Positions 12,864 through 24,157 of a DNA stretch of 64,000 nt are shown in pieces. The stretch comes from Manihot esculenta (Eukaryota > Streptophyta > Magnoliopsida > Malpighiales > Euphorbiaceae): contig NC_035170.2 in assembly GCF_001659605.2 (NCBI RefSeq), forward strand, positions 10,280,817 through 10,344,816, written 5' to 3'. The stretch's first letter is position 1, and each line of letters starts with the position of its first letter. The translations under genes and the position numbers were made by a program. The notes beneath the pieces were generated by a model. It made no database searches. It saw nothing but the letters and a program-made list of their open reading frames with translations, and was not told the DNA's origin.

Positions 12864-13265
12864 ACACTAGAAAGAAATCACAAATTTCAAGAAATCACAA
12901 ATTTCACAAAAATCAAAAATTTCAAAAATATCAAACATTTCACAAAATTTTCACAAGACTGGAGTACATGATTAAGGCAGAATACGAATTAGGTAAAACA
13001 TGAATCAAAAATCAAGCGGAACATGAATCATGAAGAAAATAGCGCACCTGTGGACACTGTCTGTCGAGAATGGCAAGACTGGAGAGAGAGAAGGGCTCAC
13101 TCGTGGACCGTGATGCCGAAAAGGGTGCACCTGTCGATGGTGGATGGCGGCGGCGGTGAAAGACTCAGAGGTTGGCCGCAAATTCGGATTTCAGAGATAT
13201 TTTGATTTTCCAAGCACATGATCTAGGAATTTCAGTAAGGATATTCTGTATTTAGGTTTATAATT
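12864..13265. other. 5' leader region of the CACTA element
   Basis: This lies between the transposase and the right subterminal array. It begins with short A/T repeats (several copies of a CAAATTTCA-like motif at 12878-12955) and then a GC-richer stretch at 13040-13190 that probably contains the transcription start of the minus-strand genes. The plus-strand ORF in it shows no family resemblance. Confidence 0.45.
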
Positions 13266-13546
13266 CACTAACGGATGATTGGTCCGTTAGTGAAAAAAAC
13301 ATTAGATAAAAAAATAATAAAATCACCTACGGATTTCTAACGGAAAAATGTCCGTTAGTATTTCACTAACAGACCTGTGACGGATGGTTACGAGCGTATT
13401 CTTCACTAACGAAAATACTAACGGTTATGTACCTCCGTTATTGGATAATACATTTTTCATGTTCTGTTAGAGATAACTGTTAGTATCACTAACGGACTTC
13501 AATCTGTTAGTGAAGTCCGTTAGTGATCAATTGAATTCTTGTAGTG
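13266..13546. repeat. Right subterminal repeat array of the CACTA element
   Basis: The same TCCGTTAGT / ACTAACGGA motifs recur at a similar density in about 280 bp inside the right terminal repeat, mirroring the left array. Several copies have single-base changes. Confidence 0.86.
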
Positions 13547-13737
13547 TAGTATAATCGTAGTTTATATCTTGAAACTATAATAATTTGCATTGGGCTAACC
13601 AACACTCATTAATCAAACTAAATTATTGTGCCATTCATAATGTTATGTCTTCTATCTCTATATAAAATTACTAAACAAACCTAAATATTACATCCTTTTA
13701 CATCAAAAAGATTCCCATATTACTATGTCTTTCTTCA

Positions 13738-14037
13738 ATGGCAACCAGTACTCCTGTGAAGAAAAGTAACAGCAAATAGACTTTACTAGCATCTCTAACA
13801 ACTTTAGAAACCATGTATCAAATTACCAGAGGCCTTCTGGATCTGAAAGATGAAATCAAGAACTTTCTAAAGAGAATAGTAAAATAATATGGAGAAGAAG
13901 ATATTAAAGTCTTTATGTTTTAGGATTATCCTCTTATCAATGTATATGAAATGATGATGGAATTTGTTGAAGGTGAAAAGAAAGACATTAAAAAGACAAA
14001 AGTTGTGCAATTTTCTGGTGATTCATCTGAATTTTGA
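13738..14037 (+). pseudogene. 100-codon reading frame with three in-frame stops
   Basis: From ATG at 13738 to TGA at 14037 a single frame runs 100 codons with no length change but is broken by TAG (14th codon), TAA (at 13885) and TAG (at 13921). Between the stops it reads as ordinary soluble protein: MATSTPVKKSNSK, then LETMYQITRGLLDLKDEIK, then a Lys/Glu-rich end with VQFSGDSSEF. I do not recognise the family. A frame kept open by composition alone would be surprising in DNA this AT-rich, so a recently dead small gene or exon is the best reading. Confidence 0.45.
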
Positions 14038-14741
14038 TGGAATTGAATATCTTTTATAAGATATTTCTTGTTATCTTTTTTATTATTATTATGAAGGTAA
14101 TTTTGGAGTATCTAATATGATCAACTATGATTAATGATACTTCATTTTTATTTATTTTTTCTATATTACTGTATTTCTTTTTTTTATATACTTTAAATGA
14201 AACCGTGATATATTTTTTTTTATGACATTGTTGGTTTTATAAACAATTTATTTTGTCAAACGGCATCTTTTGATATTATTAAGAAAAGTAAGAAGCTTAC
14301 ATTTTAAAATATCTTTGAGATTAAAATTATTGAAAGATATGATCATATACAGCCTAAACTGAAAAGCATACAACAATTGATAAAAAAAAAAACAATAATT
14401 CTAAGATATAATTGAATAACAATATATCCACATTAGTGAATCAAATGTAAGCTTATATGAGCACTCAACAATATAGATGTTTTAGAATGAAAAAAAAAAA
14501 CTGATATAGCAAAAAAAATTAATTACTCAACCTTATAATCCATTTATCAAACATTTCATAGACATAAAAAGTAACCAAATCTATTAATAATTAATTTTTT
14601 TTGACATAATACAACCACTATATATCCCAACTAATAAAGTAATAACTAAAATATTTATATTTGTTTGATTATATTCACTGTCTTTCTTTTTTTCTCCTGC
14701 AATAGATGTTGCAAAAATGTTATTTGATGAAGATTCTCCAA

Positions 14742-14945
14742 CTAAATATGATCTTCCATTCTTTTTTGACTCAATATAAAGTTATACGCTTCAATAGCCT
14801 CTTTTTTAGTCTCATAAGATTTGAATACGTTTTTACTAATGCCCACAATATTCTGTGAATGTTCATGCCAATAAGTGTAACTTTCATGTTTATAACCTTC
14901 AAAAATAACGTAATACTTGTTTTGCATATTTCTTTCTTTATCCAT
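14742..14945 (-). CDS. Small viroplasmin / RNase H1 N-terminal domain protein
   Basis: Starting at ATG 14945 this encodes 67 residues. NKYYVIFEGYKHESYTYW, then a VGISKNVFKSYETKKEAIEA block, matches the pattern of the PF01693 domain (Tyr-Tyr-Val-(Val/Ile)-(Phe)-x-Gly ... Tyr-x-x-Trp ... Tyr-Lys-x-(Phe/Tyr)-x-(Thr/Ser)-x-x-Glu-Ala). The domain binds RNA/DNA hybrids at the N-terminus of eukaryotic RNase H1 and also forms part of the caulimovirus inclusion-body protein. No RNase H catalytic domain follows, so it is either a single-domain host protein, an exon of a larger gene or a remnant. The domain alone does not separate host from viral origin. Confidence 0.55.
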   Translation of the reverse strand: MDKERNMQNKYYVIFEGYKHESYTYWHEHSQNIVGISKNVFKSYETKKEAIEAYNFILSQKRMEDHI

Positions 14946-14957
14946 TAGCAAATTCAA

Positions 14958-15439
14958 GGCAGAATACGAGAAGGGAAAAGCCGACGAAGTGAAGTTTGAG
15001 TGTTATTTTTTACAATAATGGACAATAAATTTATATTGAAAGTAACAAAGGGATAAAGAGGAAAAGGAGAGAGTGGAAGATGGGTTGAAGTGGAACTTTA
15101 TATTTCTTCTTACAAACAAATATTTTGATGAGGAGAAGAGGAAGTGGAAAAAGAAAATGTAGTTAAAAAAATAATAAAATTAAAGTGGGAGACATAAATA
15201 AGTTGTCATATACATAAAAAGAAGATCCTTGCATGGAGACTTGTAATTATTAAAGAATGATAAAAAATTTCAAATTGTTCATATTGTTTCATAAAAAATT
15301 TTAAAAGGATAAATGTATAAATTTGATATGTGAAATTACACATATAGATCAATTGATCCACATTAATATGGATTAACTTGATCTCTCAAGTTTTTCCCAT
15401 AAAAAAAATCTTTAATATCTCTCTTAGGGCAAACAACAT
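14958..15439. other. Upstream flank of the viroplasmin-domain ORF
   Basis: Purine-rich and then AT-rich DNA. It may hold the promoter of the minus-strand ORF. I see nothing else in it. Confidence 0.35.
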
Positions 15440-15479
15440 GATAGAAACTACAATTAACACATAAATTTAAAATTTTAAA

Positions 15480-16630
15480 AATTCTGTCACATCGAAATTA
15501 TGATTGTAAGTCTATTGAATAAAAAGATCTAAACGTTTATCATTTTTCACATTTATATTCTAATATTAAAATATTAGACAATAAAACTAATCTTTTTATA
15601 TTTGTTTCAATCTTAGCCATCTATCTTAATCAATTTTGATAAAAAAAATTTTTTAATCCATATAGGATTATTCTTTAAAAGACGTAGTAGATAAAAAAAA
15701 ATTAAAATATTTATGTTAATTCATATTTATATCCAAAACTTTAGATTTTAGGTAATAAAATTAAAATTTTTTCATTTTATCTCAATTACAATCAAGACAA
15801 ATAAATTGAATATGAAAAATTATTGAAAAATTATAATATATTCCTTAAAATTTTATTTGACTAATAAAATAATATTTAAAATACATATTTTTATTTTAAC
15901 AATATTCTATTTTATTAATTTCATTATTTATTTCTCATTATCATTTTTATACGCATATTACACATATTGTAGTTTAATAAAAATTCAAAATGTAAAAAAT
16001 TATAGTATAAAATATATAATATATTATTTTATTTAATATTAATAATATGAAATACAGTTTTTTGTTGGATCAATCAATAAATTAATATAAGTGAGAAAAT
16101 AAAAATATTGAAAATCTCAAATAACTTACAAGAGATGTAATTAACGTATTTAAATTTTTATAAAAATCATAAAAAGATGACTTTACATAGTAAAATATAT
16201 ATATATATATATATATTTAATATTATTAATGTAAAATATAATTTTTTATATACTAAAAATATATACATAATTTATAACAGTGAATATAAATTTTGAACGA
16301 AATACTTTAATATGCAATATTTATATATAATATTTTATATAGTTAAAATTTATTTATAATAAATATTTATTTAATATTACATACGATAAATATAAAATTT
16401 TAGTTTTATTATCCAAAATTTAAAGTTTTGAATATAAATATGAATTAATTTAAACATTTTGAATTTTTTATTCAAAGAAATATGTGGCATGACACATTGA
16501 TTAAAATTTTTTTTTATCAAAATTGATTAAGAAAAATGGCTAAAATTAAGGCAAATGTAAAATAATTAATTTTGATTTTAAGATTTTGATATAAATGTGT
16601 TAGAGTGTTAAACATTTAAATTTTTTTTAT
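15480..16630. repeat. AT-rich inverted-repeat element, copy 1
   Basis: The left arm (about 15480-15850) is the approximate reverse complement of the right arm (about 16380-16620). Compare TCTTAATCAATTTTGATAAA at about 15630 with its complement TTTATCAAAATTGATTAAGA at about 16515. The middle part (15890-16080) recurs in direct orientation at 17200-17390 in copy 2. It has no coding capacity. It may be a long-arm MITE or foldback element; ends and target duplication could not be fixed by eye. Confidence 0.6.
16195..16217. repeat. (AT)n microsatellite
   Basis: About eleven uninterrupted AT dinucleotides inside the centre of AT-rich repeat copy 1. Confidence 0.85.
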
Positions 16631-16792
16631 AATAAGCCTAAATATAAAGTAAATTTAATTTTAACATAAAATTTAAATTAAAGGATTATATGTTTATTAA
16701 TAGGTCTGTTGGATAAAACAATCTAAATATTTACCACTTTTAATATTTATACTGTAACTTTAAAATCTTGAACAATAAAATCAATTCTTTCA

Positions 16793-16890
16793 AGCACTCT
16801 GAGACTTAGCCTGGTGGAAAATACATCCTTGTAACCTTGCGAGGTCAAAAGTTCGACTCCTCACCCCTATTTCAAAAAAAAAATAAAAAA
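16793..16890 (+). mobile_element. Very short tRNA-derived SINE with 16-bp target duplication
   Basis: The insert has a pol III box A-like TTAGCCTGGTGG at 16807, a box B-like AAGTTCGACTCC at about 16850, a CTATTTC end and an A-rich tail. It is flanked by identical 16-mers AAAATCAATTCTTTCA at 16777-16792 and 16891-16906. The body without the tail is only about 80 bp, so it is essentially a tRNA-like module plus poly(A). An ordinary tRNA gene is excluded by the tail, the target duplication and the lack of an acceptor-stem pairing. Confidence 0.85.
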
Positions 16891-17967
16891 AAAATCAATT
16901 CTTTCATATTTACCTCAATTTTAATAATTTTTCTTAATCAATTTTAACTAAAAAATTTATAATTTATGTATTATGCCATATAAGATTATTCTTAAAAAAT
17001 TTATTAGATAAAAAAATTTAAACGTTTACTTCAATTCATATTTATATTTAAAATTTTAAATTTTAAATAATAAAATTAATTTTTTTAATTTATCACAATT
17101 ATAACCAAGAGTACTAAATTAAATCTAAAAAATTATCAAAAAATTATAATATAATCCTTAAAATTTTATGTGACTAATAAACTAGTTTTTAAAATACATA
17201 TTTTTTTTCAACAATGTCATTTTTTATTAACCACATTATTTACTTCTCCTTTTCATTCTTATACACATATTGTAGTTTAATAAAAATTTAAAATATAAAA
17301 AATTATAGTATAAACTATATAAAATTTTATTTATTTAATATTATTGATATGAAATACCGTTTTTCTGTCGAATCAGCAAATAAATTAATATACTTCATAA
17401 ATTTACTTTTTATATATATGAGCAAAATAAAAATATTAAATATTTTAAATAACTTATAAGAGATATAGTTAATTTATCTAAATTTTTATAAAAAATATAA
17501 AAGAATGGCTTTACATATTAAAATATGTAATATTTTATTTTATTTAATATTATTAATATAAACTATAATTTTTCATATATTAGAAATATGTACATAATAT
17601 AATAGTGAATATAAACTTTTAATGAAATATTTTAATATATAATATTTATATGTGATATTTTATGTAGTGAAAAATTTATTTGTAGTAAATATTTATTTAA
17701 TATTACATATGATAAATATAAAATAAATATACTTTTAATATAAAATTTATATTAAAGGACTACATATTTATTAATATAAAACTTTAGGAACGGTATTATA
17801 ATTTGTCATTAACTTTTTCATATTCAATTTAAGACTCTCGGTTATAATTGGGATAAATTGAAAAATATTTAGTTCTATTATTCAAAATTTAAAGTTTTGT
17901 ATATAAATATGAATTCGTAAAAGTTTTGATTTTTTTATCCAATAGATATTTTGAGAAATAATCTTAT

Positions 17968-18489
17968 TAGGGCTGTGCAATCGGTCAGTTCGGTTTCGAA
18001 CCGAACCGAACTGAAAAAATCGAAAACCGAATTATAAAAATATTAAAACCGAAAAAATCGATTATAAAAATATAATCGAACCGAATCAAATCGATAAAAA
18101 TCGATTCGATTCGGTTCAATTCAAACCGAAATCTGTAATTTTTTTTAATTTTCTGCTTTTAATTTCAGTAGAATAATTTAATAAATATTTCACATAAATT
18201 TATCAATAAATATTGTTTGAATACATAATAATAATACTTAAAAAATCCATAAAAATCCATATAAAATTTAAAAATATATATAAAATCAGTATTTCTATGT
18301 ATAAAATCAGTTTTTTGGTTTTTCGGTTATTTAACACGTTTAAACCGAACCGAACCAAAAATCGAAAACCGAATAAATTGAAAAATACTAACCGAACCGA
18401 ACCAAACCTTCCGATTAACCGAACCATTAAACTGAAATTGATCGGTTCAGTTCGATTTTTCGGTTCAGACCGATTTATGCTCTCCCCTA
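17968..18489. mobile_element. hAT-type MITE rich in AACCGAACCGAA, 8-bp target duplication
   Basis: The left end TAGGGCTGTGCAATCGGTC and right end GACCGATTTATGCTCTCCCCTA are imperfect inverted repeats. The flanks are the identical 8-mers AATCTTAT (17960-17967 and 18490-18497), the size expected for hAT transposition. The interior has many CGGTTCGGTT / AACCGAACCG repeats and an AT-rich centre, with no transposase. It disrupts AT-rich repeat copy 2. Confidence 0.88.
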
Positions 18490-19000
18490 AATCTTATACG
18501 GTGACATGTGGACTATAAATTGTTTTTGTCAAAATTAATTAAGGTAAATGACTAAAATTGAGACAAATGTGAAAAATTGACTTTATTGTCTAAGATTTCA
18601 AGATTAGGATATAAATGTAAAAAGTGGTAAACGTTTATTTTTTATCAAATAAGCTTTATTAATATAAAACTTTAGGAATTATATTATATAATTTGCCATT
18701 AATTTTTTCAAATTTAATTTAGTCATTTTAATTATAATTGTGCTAAAATTGAGAATTATTTAGTTTTATTATATAAAATTTAAAATTTTGGATATAAATA
18801 TGAATTAATGTAAATATTTGAAATTTTTTATTTAATAGATTTTTGAGAAATAAGTCTATTTGATATGACACTTGAATTATAAATTTTTTTGTCAAAATTA
18901 ATTAAGATAAACGGCTAAAAATTGAAGTAAATGTGAAAAAAATGATTTTACTGTGTAAAATTTTAAAATTAGAATATAAATGTTTGGATTTTTTTATGAA

Positions 19001-19331
19001 ATAGGTAATTGTATTTTAATTATATAACGATTATTAATAAAAAATGAAATTCTTGAGTTAAGAGTTATATATTATACACGCACACAAGTGAAATTACATT
19101 AGGCTCCAGAACTCTCGTGAATTTATATGTAATTACATCTGTGTTATGGATTATGACAATAAGGCCAATATGGCCCAAGGGAAACAAATTGATTTTCATG
19201 TCATTGCTCTTTCTTTCCTTTTTCTTTTTCTCCTTTTGAAAAAGCACATCAGCGATAGAGGTTTAAAAAATTAAAAAAAAAAAAAAAGCAAGAAAAGAGA
19301 AAGGAAATCTTCAAAACCAATGAATTATTGC
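19001..19331. other. 3' flank of the QWRF gene
   Basis: AT-rich DNA that should include the 3'UTR and polyadenylation region of the minus-strand QWRF gene, with a poly(A) run at 19274-19288. No other gene was seen. Confidence 0.45.
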
Positions 19332-22265
19332 TCATCCCTGTAGTTGACCATGAATTCTATTTAACTGAATAATTTGGCCACGTAAGCTGCATTCCTCTAC
19401 CTGAAATTAGGCATGATTTTTTTATCAGAAACGAGAAATAATTGATACTGCAAGTAAAAATACACATACACCATATGCATTGAATAATATCCCATGAACA
19501 AGCTGCACTACTACAGTGAATTTTTGTCCACAATTGGATTGGTGGATCCCATCAATACCCTAAGGGACCCAGTTGGATGGGGACCCACAAATCACATGAT
19601 GCATAAAAATTTAGGAATAGATGAATTTGTGATTCTAAGATTTTTGCTAGTGAAGACCTAGCTTGAATGAGGGAACCATTTTTGTTTTACTTCATTTATT
19701 CTGATTCATTCATTTCAGGTTTTGTGTTCATTAGTTCACAAGGACAAGCAGTCGGCATTGCAAAAGGAACTCAGTGAAAAATATCCAGCAAATAGTCTAA
19801 CAATTCTCAGTTTGGCAAAGCAACCTGTACATTTAAATAATGAAATATGAGATTTATAGAATACAAACCTGTGATTTATATGTCATAGCTAACAGATCCC
19901 CACATTCTTCAATAAGTGCTCTTTCTCCTCCAGATACCCTGGCCAGTTCTGAAATAAGAATTTCCATTTGTTCAGCCTGCACAGATAAAGCCAGGAGTAA
20001 GTTTAAGTACAAGAATTAACACATCAAATTTTTGTATTTATTTTAATTTGTATGATTATTTTCATAACAAATTAGTATCAGAATTGTGGTTCCTGATGTC
20101 GAAAATGACGAACACAAAGTTTGAGCTGAGAAAATTAGACTTAAGTTGAAGTAACCTTAATTGTGGTTTTAAGATTAGCTTCCATTTATTGATGGTAAAA
20201 GGAGATTGTCTTCAGTACAACCCACCTTTGGCATAAAGCTTTGAATATGGGAAGCTATTAATTCCATCAACTTCATTGAAGAGTTCAATGCTTCCCCTAC
20301 TTCTCTAATATCAGTCTGCAATAATATAGAAAACAGATTAAAAAAATTATGAGAAAAAAAGATTCATTTTTTCAACTTCTGAATTGACAAAAAGATCAAA
20401 AGAGAAAGGGAAAAGACATACTTTAACATTCCCACTAATTGGAAGTCGAAGTGAGGCATTCAACAAAGCTTGAATTGCTTCTGACAAAGATACTGAATAA
20501 TCTGGTTCAAGAGCAGACCATTCCTCCAGATATGGCATCTAATGAAATAAAGTTTGTTAAACAATTTATTCAGCAATGTTATCTCATAACAATGATTCTA
20601 TGTTTGTATATGGTTTTTGGAAGCCTCTAATCTTTTGAATGCCTTGGGAGTCAAAGACCCAACAATAATTAAGCCAAATTAACAAGAGCAAAATAATAGG
20701 CAAGATTCCATCATGCAAAGTAACACGAGCAAGAACAATATTGCACAAAAAGAAAGGTAACATGAAAGTATTTACAGAACCAGCAGCTTTACCTGAGCTT
20801 CAAGAATTGTGTATAGAGTTTTCACCCTCTGCAAAAGGCCAAGTTCAATGCGTTTTCTTTTCACCGAGTCATATAATTCTGATATCTTCACACCAAGGGA
20901 ATATATTGTTCTCTACAATAAAAAAGGAAAAAGCCAACGTAACTAATAGTTTTACTTTGGAATTACTTAAAGAAAAACTAATACATAAAGTTCTTTAATA
21001 CAGGAGGAAATCTAGCAATCACACAATCAAGTGGTTTACAGTTTGAACAATCAAATAGAAGGTGGACATAACTGAACCTTGTGATGAATTCAACAAAATA
21101 TAGGAACATTTGAAACGAAGATATTTAATTTGAATTTTAATTTTGTGTAAGGTTGACGACTAACCTCAGTTTCTCTTTTCTGAGATTTGATAGAGGCCTC
21201 AGCTTTTGCATTCACAAATCGCCACTGCAAATAATGGTTATGAAGCAATCTTAGAGAATGCACAGCTTCTTGATGACTGACAATTTTCCTTCCCTTTCTA
21301 CTGAAATCAGTTACATGCTTTGCATGAGGGACTGGAGGCAGAGGAAGCCCACTACCCGTCTTCACAGAATTAGTATACTGCTTGCCTTTCATAGAATGTA
21401 TCAGAGAGTATTCAAATGTAGAGGATTGTGGAAAATCAAGGGACCGGGAGCAAGGTGAAGCAAAGAATTTAGAGGAATCAGCAGCCGTTCCATTAGGCCT
21501 GTTAAGATTTCTATCTGCCAAAAATCTACTGGAGACCTTAGGCAACATACCCGTCTCCGGCATAGAAGAGCGGAGATCAGGAAGTGACTGAGTGGAACTG
21601 CTTTGGGATAAGTGGTTGCCTTCAATATTATGATTTTCACAATTTTCATGACCGTCACAACCAGAACAAGTTGATCGAGATGGCGACGACGATGGCGATG
21701 TCAATGGAGATGGAGATGGAGATGGAGATGATTCAATCAAATTTGAACTACCCAAATGGGACGATGACATCCCTGAGGATTGCAAGAGCTTTGCAGCGGC
21801 TGAGATGGTGCTGGGGGTAGATCGCTGCTGCATCAGTCGTAATTTAGAGGAAGAAGTGGCAGTAGTGGCAACTGTCGGGGTATCCGGCCGGAAGTGAGAT
21901 CTGGAAGTTGGTTGATCTGGTCTGCTACTTGCACCATTCTCCTTGAAAAGTTTCATCACAGCGCGATGCTGATGCTTCCTCTGCGGTGGGCTCCGAGTGA
22001 AGTCAGTCATGGTGGGTCTGTTCTCGTCGGAACAGGAGAGAGGCTCTGTTTGCCGCTGCTTCTGCACAGAGCTGGATCGCTGCTTATTATTGGGCAGAGG
22101 GGAGGAAGAAGAAGAGGAAGATGGTGCCACCGGAGACATGAATCTAGAGCTCACCTCCCTCACCCTTGGCCGCCGGTGAGTATGAGGGGGAGGAGGTGGA
22201 GGAAGATGAGGATTAACAGCCTGGTCTTGCATCGATGCGCCAACTTCTACCATCGATTCACTCAT
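19332..22265 (-). CDS. QWRF-motif microtubule-associated protein (EDE1/AUG8 family)
   Basis: Six exons join in phase 0 with GT-AG introns: 21165-22265, 20793-20912, 20422-20538, 20226-20315, 19869-19976 and 19332-19400 (TGA at 19332). They encode 534 residues. The N-terminal 300 residues are Ser/Pro-rich and basic, with [15 protein letters not shown] near residue 28 and [10 protein letters not shown] near 250. The signature [13 protein letters not shown] lies near residue 350, followed by helical segments ([19 protein letters not shown] and others). The family includes AUG8/EDE1, the plant augmin subunit that binds microtubules and directs branching nucleation in spindle, phragmoplast and cortical arrays; this role is from the family. 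The start is ATG 22265, and a second ATG lies four codons later. GATGGA repeats at 21705-21730 encode a Ser-Pro run. No lesions, so likely functional. Confidence 0.93.
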
Positions 22266-24157
22266 TTCTTTCTTCAGAATCGAATTCCCAAAGAGGAAAA
22301 AAAAATCCAATTCTCTGGATTTGAATCTAAATATTCTGAATTTGTGAAATTAAGGAGATATTTTTGGCAGTGGTGGAAGAGAGACTATTGGGCTGTTTTT
22401 CTGCTGCAAGAAGAGTTGAATCGGCAAGATGAGAAAACTAGCCGTTACTTGGAGCAGTTCCAAACGGTCTTATTTTTTTGAAAAGGGCGTTTTCCTTTAT
22501 TAGAGCTTCCCGTTTGTTAATTATTAAAATAATTATTTGGAATCTATTACGTTGAGTGATCCTATGTTTTTTTTTTATTTTTTTTATTTTATGAATAAAT
22601 TATAATTTAATTCTATGATATAATAAAATATACACATTAATCTCTATAATTTTTAAAAAATAACTATTTGATCCTACAATTTTAGAAAACTAATAAATTA
22701 GTTATTACTATAAAAAAATATGGTTATGCCATCATTATTTAAGGACTATTTTGCTACATATATTTAGATTATAAGAATTAATTTGTTGAAATATATGCAA
22801 TTATAGATACTAAATTGTTAACAAAATAAAAAAAATTGCTATATAGATTAACTTATTTATTTTTTTAAATTATAAAAATTAAATAATTAATTTTTAAAAA
22901 TATAAAGACTAATATATAAATTTTATTAAATTATAAAAACTAAAATGTAGTTTACATGTGATCCTAAATAACAATGATTTTTCAGTTTTGGTTTATAGCA
23001 TAAATTTACTTTAATATTAAATAAAATAATAATAACAATAATAATAATAAAGTATTGTAAATTAAAGCGTAAATTTCGATAATATAATAAGAAAGGATAA
23101 ATTATTATTTTTTTAATTTTAGTTAATTTTTTTAAATAATTTTAGATAAATTAGAAAGATTATTAATAATTTTAATCAAGTGATTAATTGGGATTAAAAT
23201 TTACTTATATGGCATGTTGATTTAACAAAGAAAAATAATATTTTAATATGATCCCTCTGTTATAATATGATAAATTTTTATTTTAGCCAAAACTTTACCT
23301 AAATTGTTAATTTTAGCCTATTTATTTATTTATTTTTTAATTTTAGTAAAAAAATAAAAAATGATGTAACAAAAACTAAAGTGATTATTCGGTTAGTGTA
23401 GAAATTAATTGTTTAATATGAACCCATTTGAATATGATTTGATGCTAGAAATTCAATAATTTATATTAATTTTACACAAAGAAATAAGATAAAGATATTT
23501 TATTATTATACCAATATAAATTCTTTTTTCAATCTAGATTAATATTGAATTATTTTTGTAAATAAGTCTCATATTTTAAATTGACTATTTACAAATATTA
23601 GAAATAAGCTTCCTGCTATAAATTATTTTAGATAAAGAGTAATTTTTTATTTTATTTTTATCCACTATTAAGCTATATTTAATTTGTAAACAAGTGCCTC
23701 TCAATTTCAAGCTAAGTTAGTGCCAATTTTTTACAATGTAGTCCTATCCAAAAATAATTTGATTAAACTATTTTTATTTTGATAAATTACTGCATCAATA
23801 TGGTTTGATTCGAGCGAGTATGAAAATTTTAATTAAATTAAAAAGTAATTAGCTTAAAATTGTGAAATTGCGTAAAAAATTATTAAGTTATATAATTTAT
23901 TTTTAATAAGATGGGTTCTCGAATATAAAATTATAATTTTGCTGACTAATAATGCCACATAAGCATACTCCATTCTCTCAATCCACCTTTGGCTAAAATT
24001 ATTAATGACTTTTCTAATTTGACTAAAATTATATAAAAAAAATTGGTTAAAATTAAAAAATCACTTAAATATTTTACTAAAAATGATAATTTATCATAAA
24101 AAAAAATGTATGGAGAATTGAGAGAAGAAAAATGATAATATTTTTTAAGGTTAAATT
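22266..24157. other. Promoter side of the QWRF gene, then AT-rich intergenic DNA
   Basis: The first 200 bp probably hold the 5'UTR and core promoter of the QWRF gene. The rest is strongly AT-rich, with a TAA/CAA microsatellite at 23024-23050. I see no gene or well-bounded repeat. Confidence 0.5.

Larger units (their letters stand above)
6726..13546 (-). mobile_element. CACTA (En/Spm) DNA transposon, complete ends, decayed genes
   Basis: The left end starts CACTACAAGAATTT and the right end finishes AATTCTTGTAGTG, the standard CACTA terminal inverted repeat. The flanking triplets are CAG (6723-6725) and TAG (13547-13549), a 3-bp target duplication with one mismatch. Both subterminal regions are packed with TCCGTTAGT / ACTAACGGA motifs. 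The internal 6.2 kb holds two minus-strand genes: a TNP2-type transposase next to the right end and a PF03004-type second gene near the left end. Both carry stops or frameshifts, so the element is non-autonomous now, although its ends and subterminal arrays could still be recognised by an active relative. Confidence 0.93.
16690..18660. repeat. AT-rich inverted-repeat element, copy 2, with SINE and hAT MITE nested in it
   Basis: The same arm sequences as copy 1 occur at 16690-17170 (left arm) and 17750-17960 plus 18490-18660 (right arm). Removing the 522-bp MITE with one 8-bp target copy, and the roughly 98-bp SINE with one 16-bp target copy, leaves about 1.3 kb, close to copy 1. A further single right-type arm follows at about 18660-19000, so the family is present at least two and a half times in tandem. 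Confidence 0.6.

Noticed and set aside
13023..13205. Plus-strand ORF in the CACTA leader
   Set aside because: It opposes the element's transcription direction and shows no family resemblance; probably chance in a GC-richer leader.
16793..16890. Functional tRNA gene
   Set aside because: Boxes A and B are present, but there is no acceptor stem pairing, and the A-rich tail with 16-bp flanking duplication shows a SINE.
18203..18518. ORFs on both strands rich in Asn/Arg/Phe
   Set aside because: They are translations of the AACCGAACCG repeats of the hAT MITE.
21258..22481. Plus-strand ORFs opposite the QWRF gene
   Set aside because: Antisense shadows of a confirmed multi-exon gene with Ser-rich codon bias.
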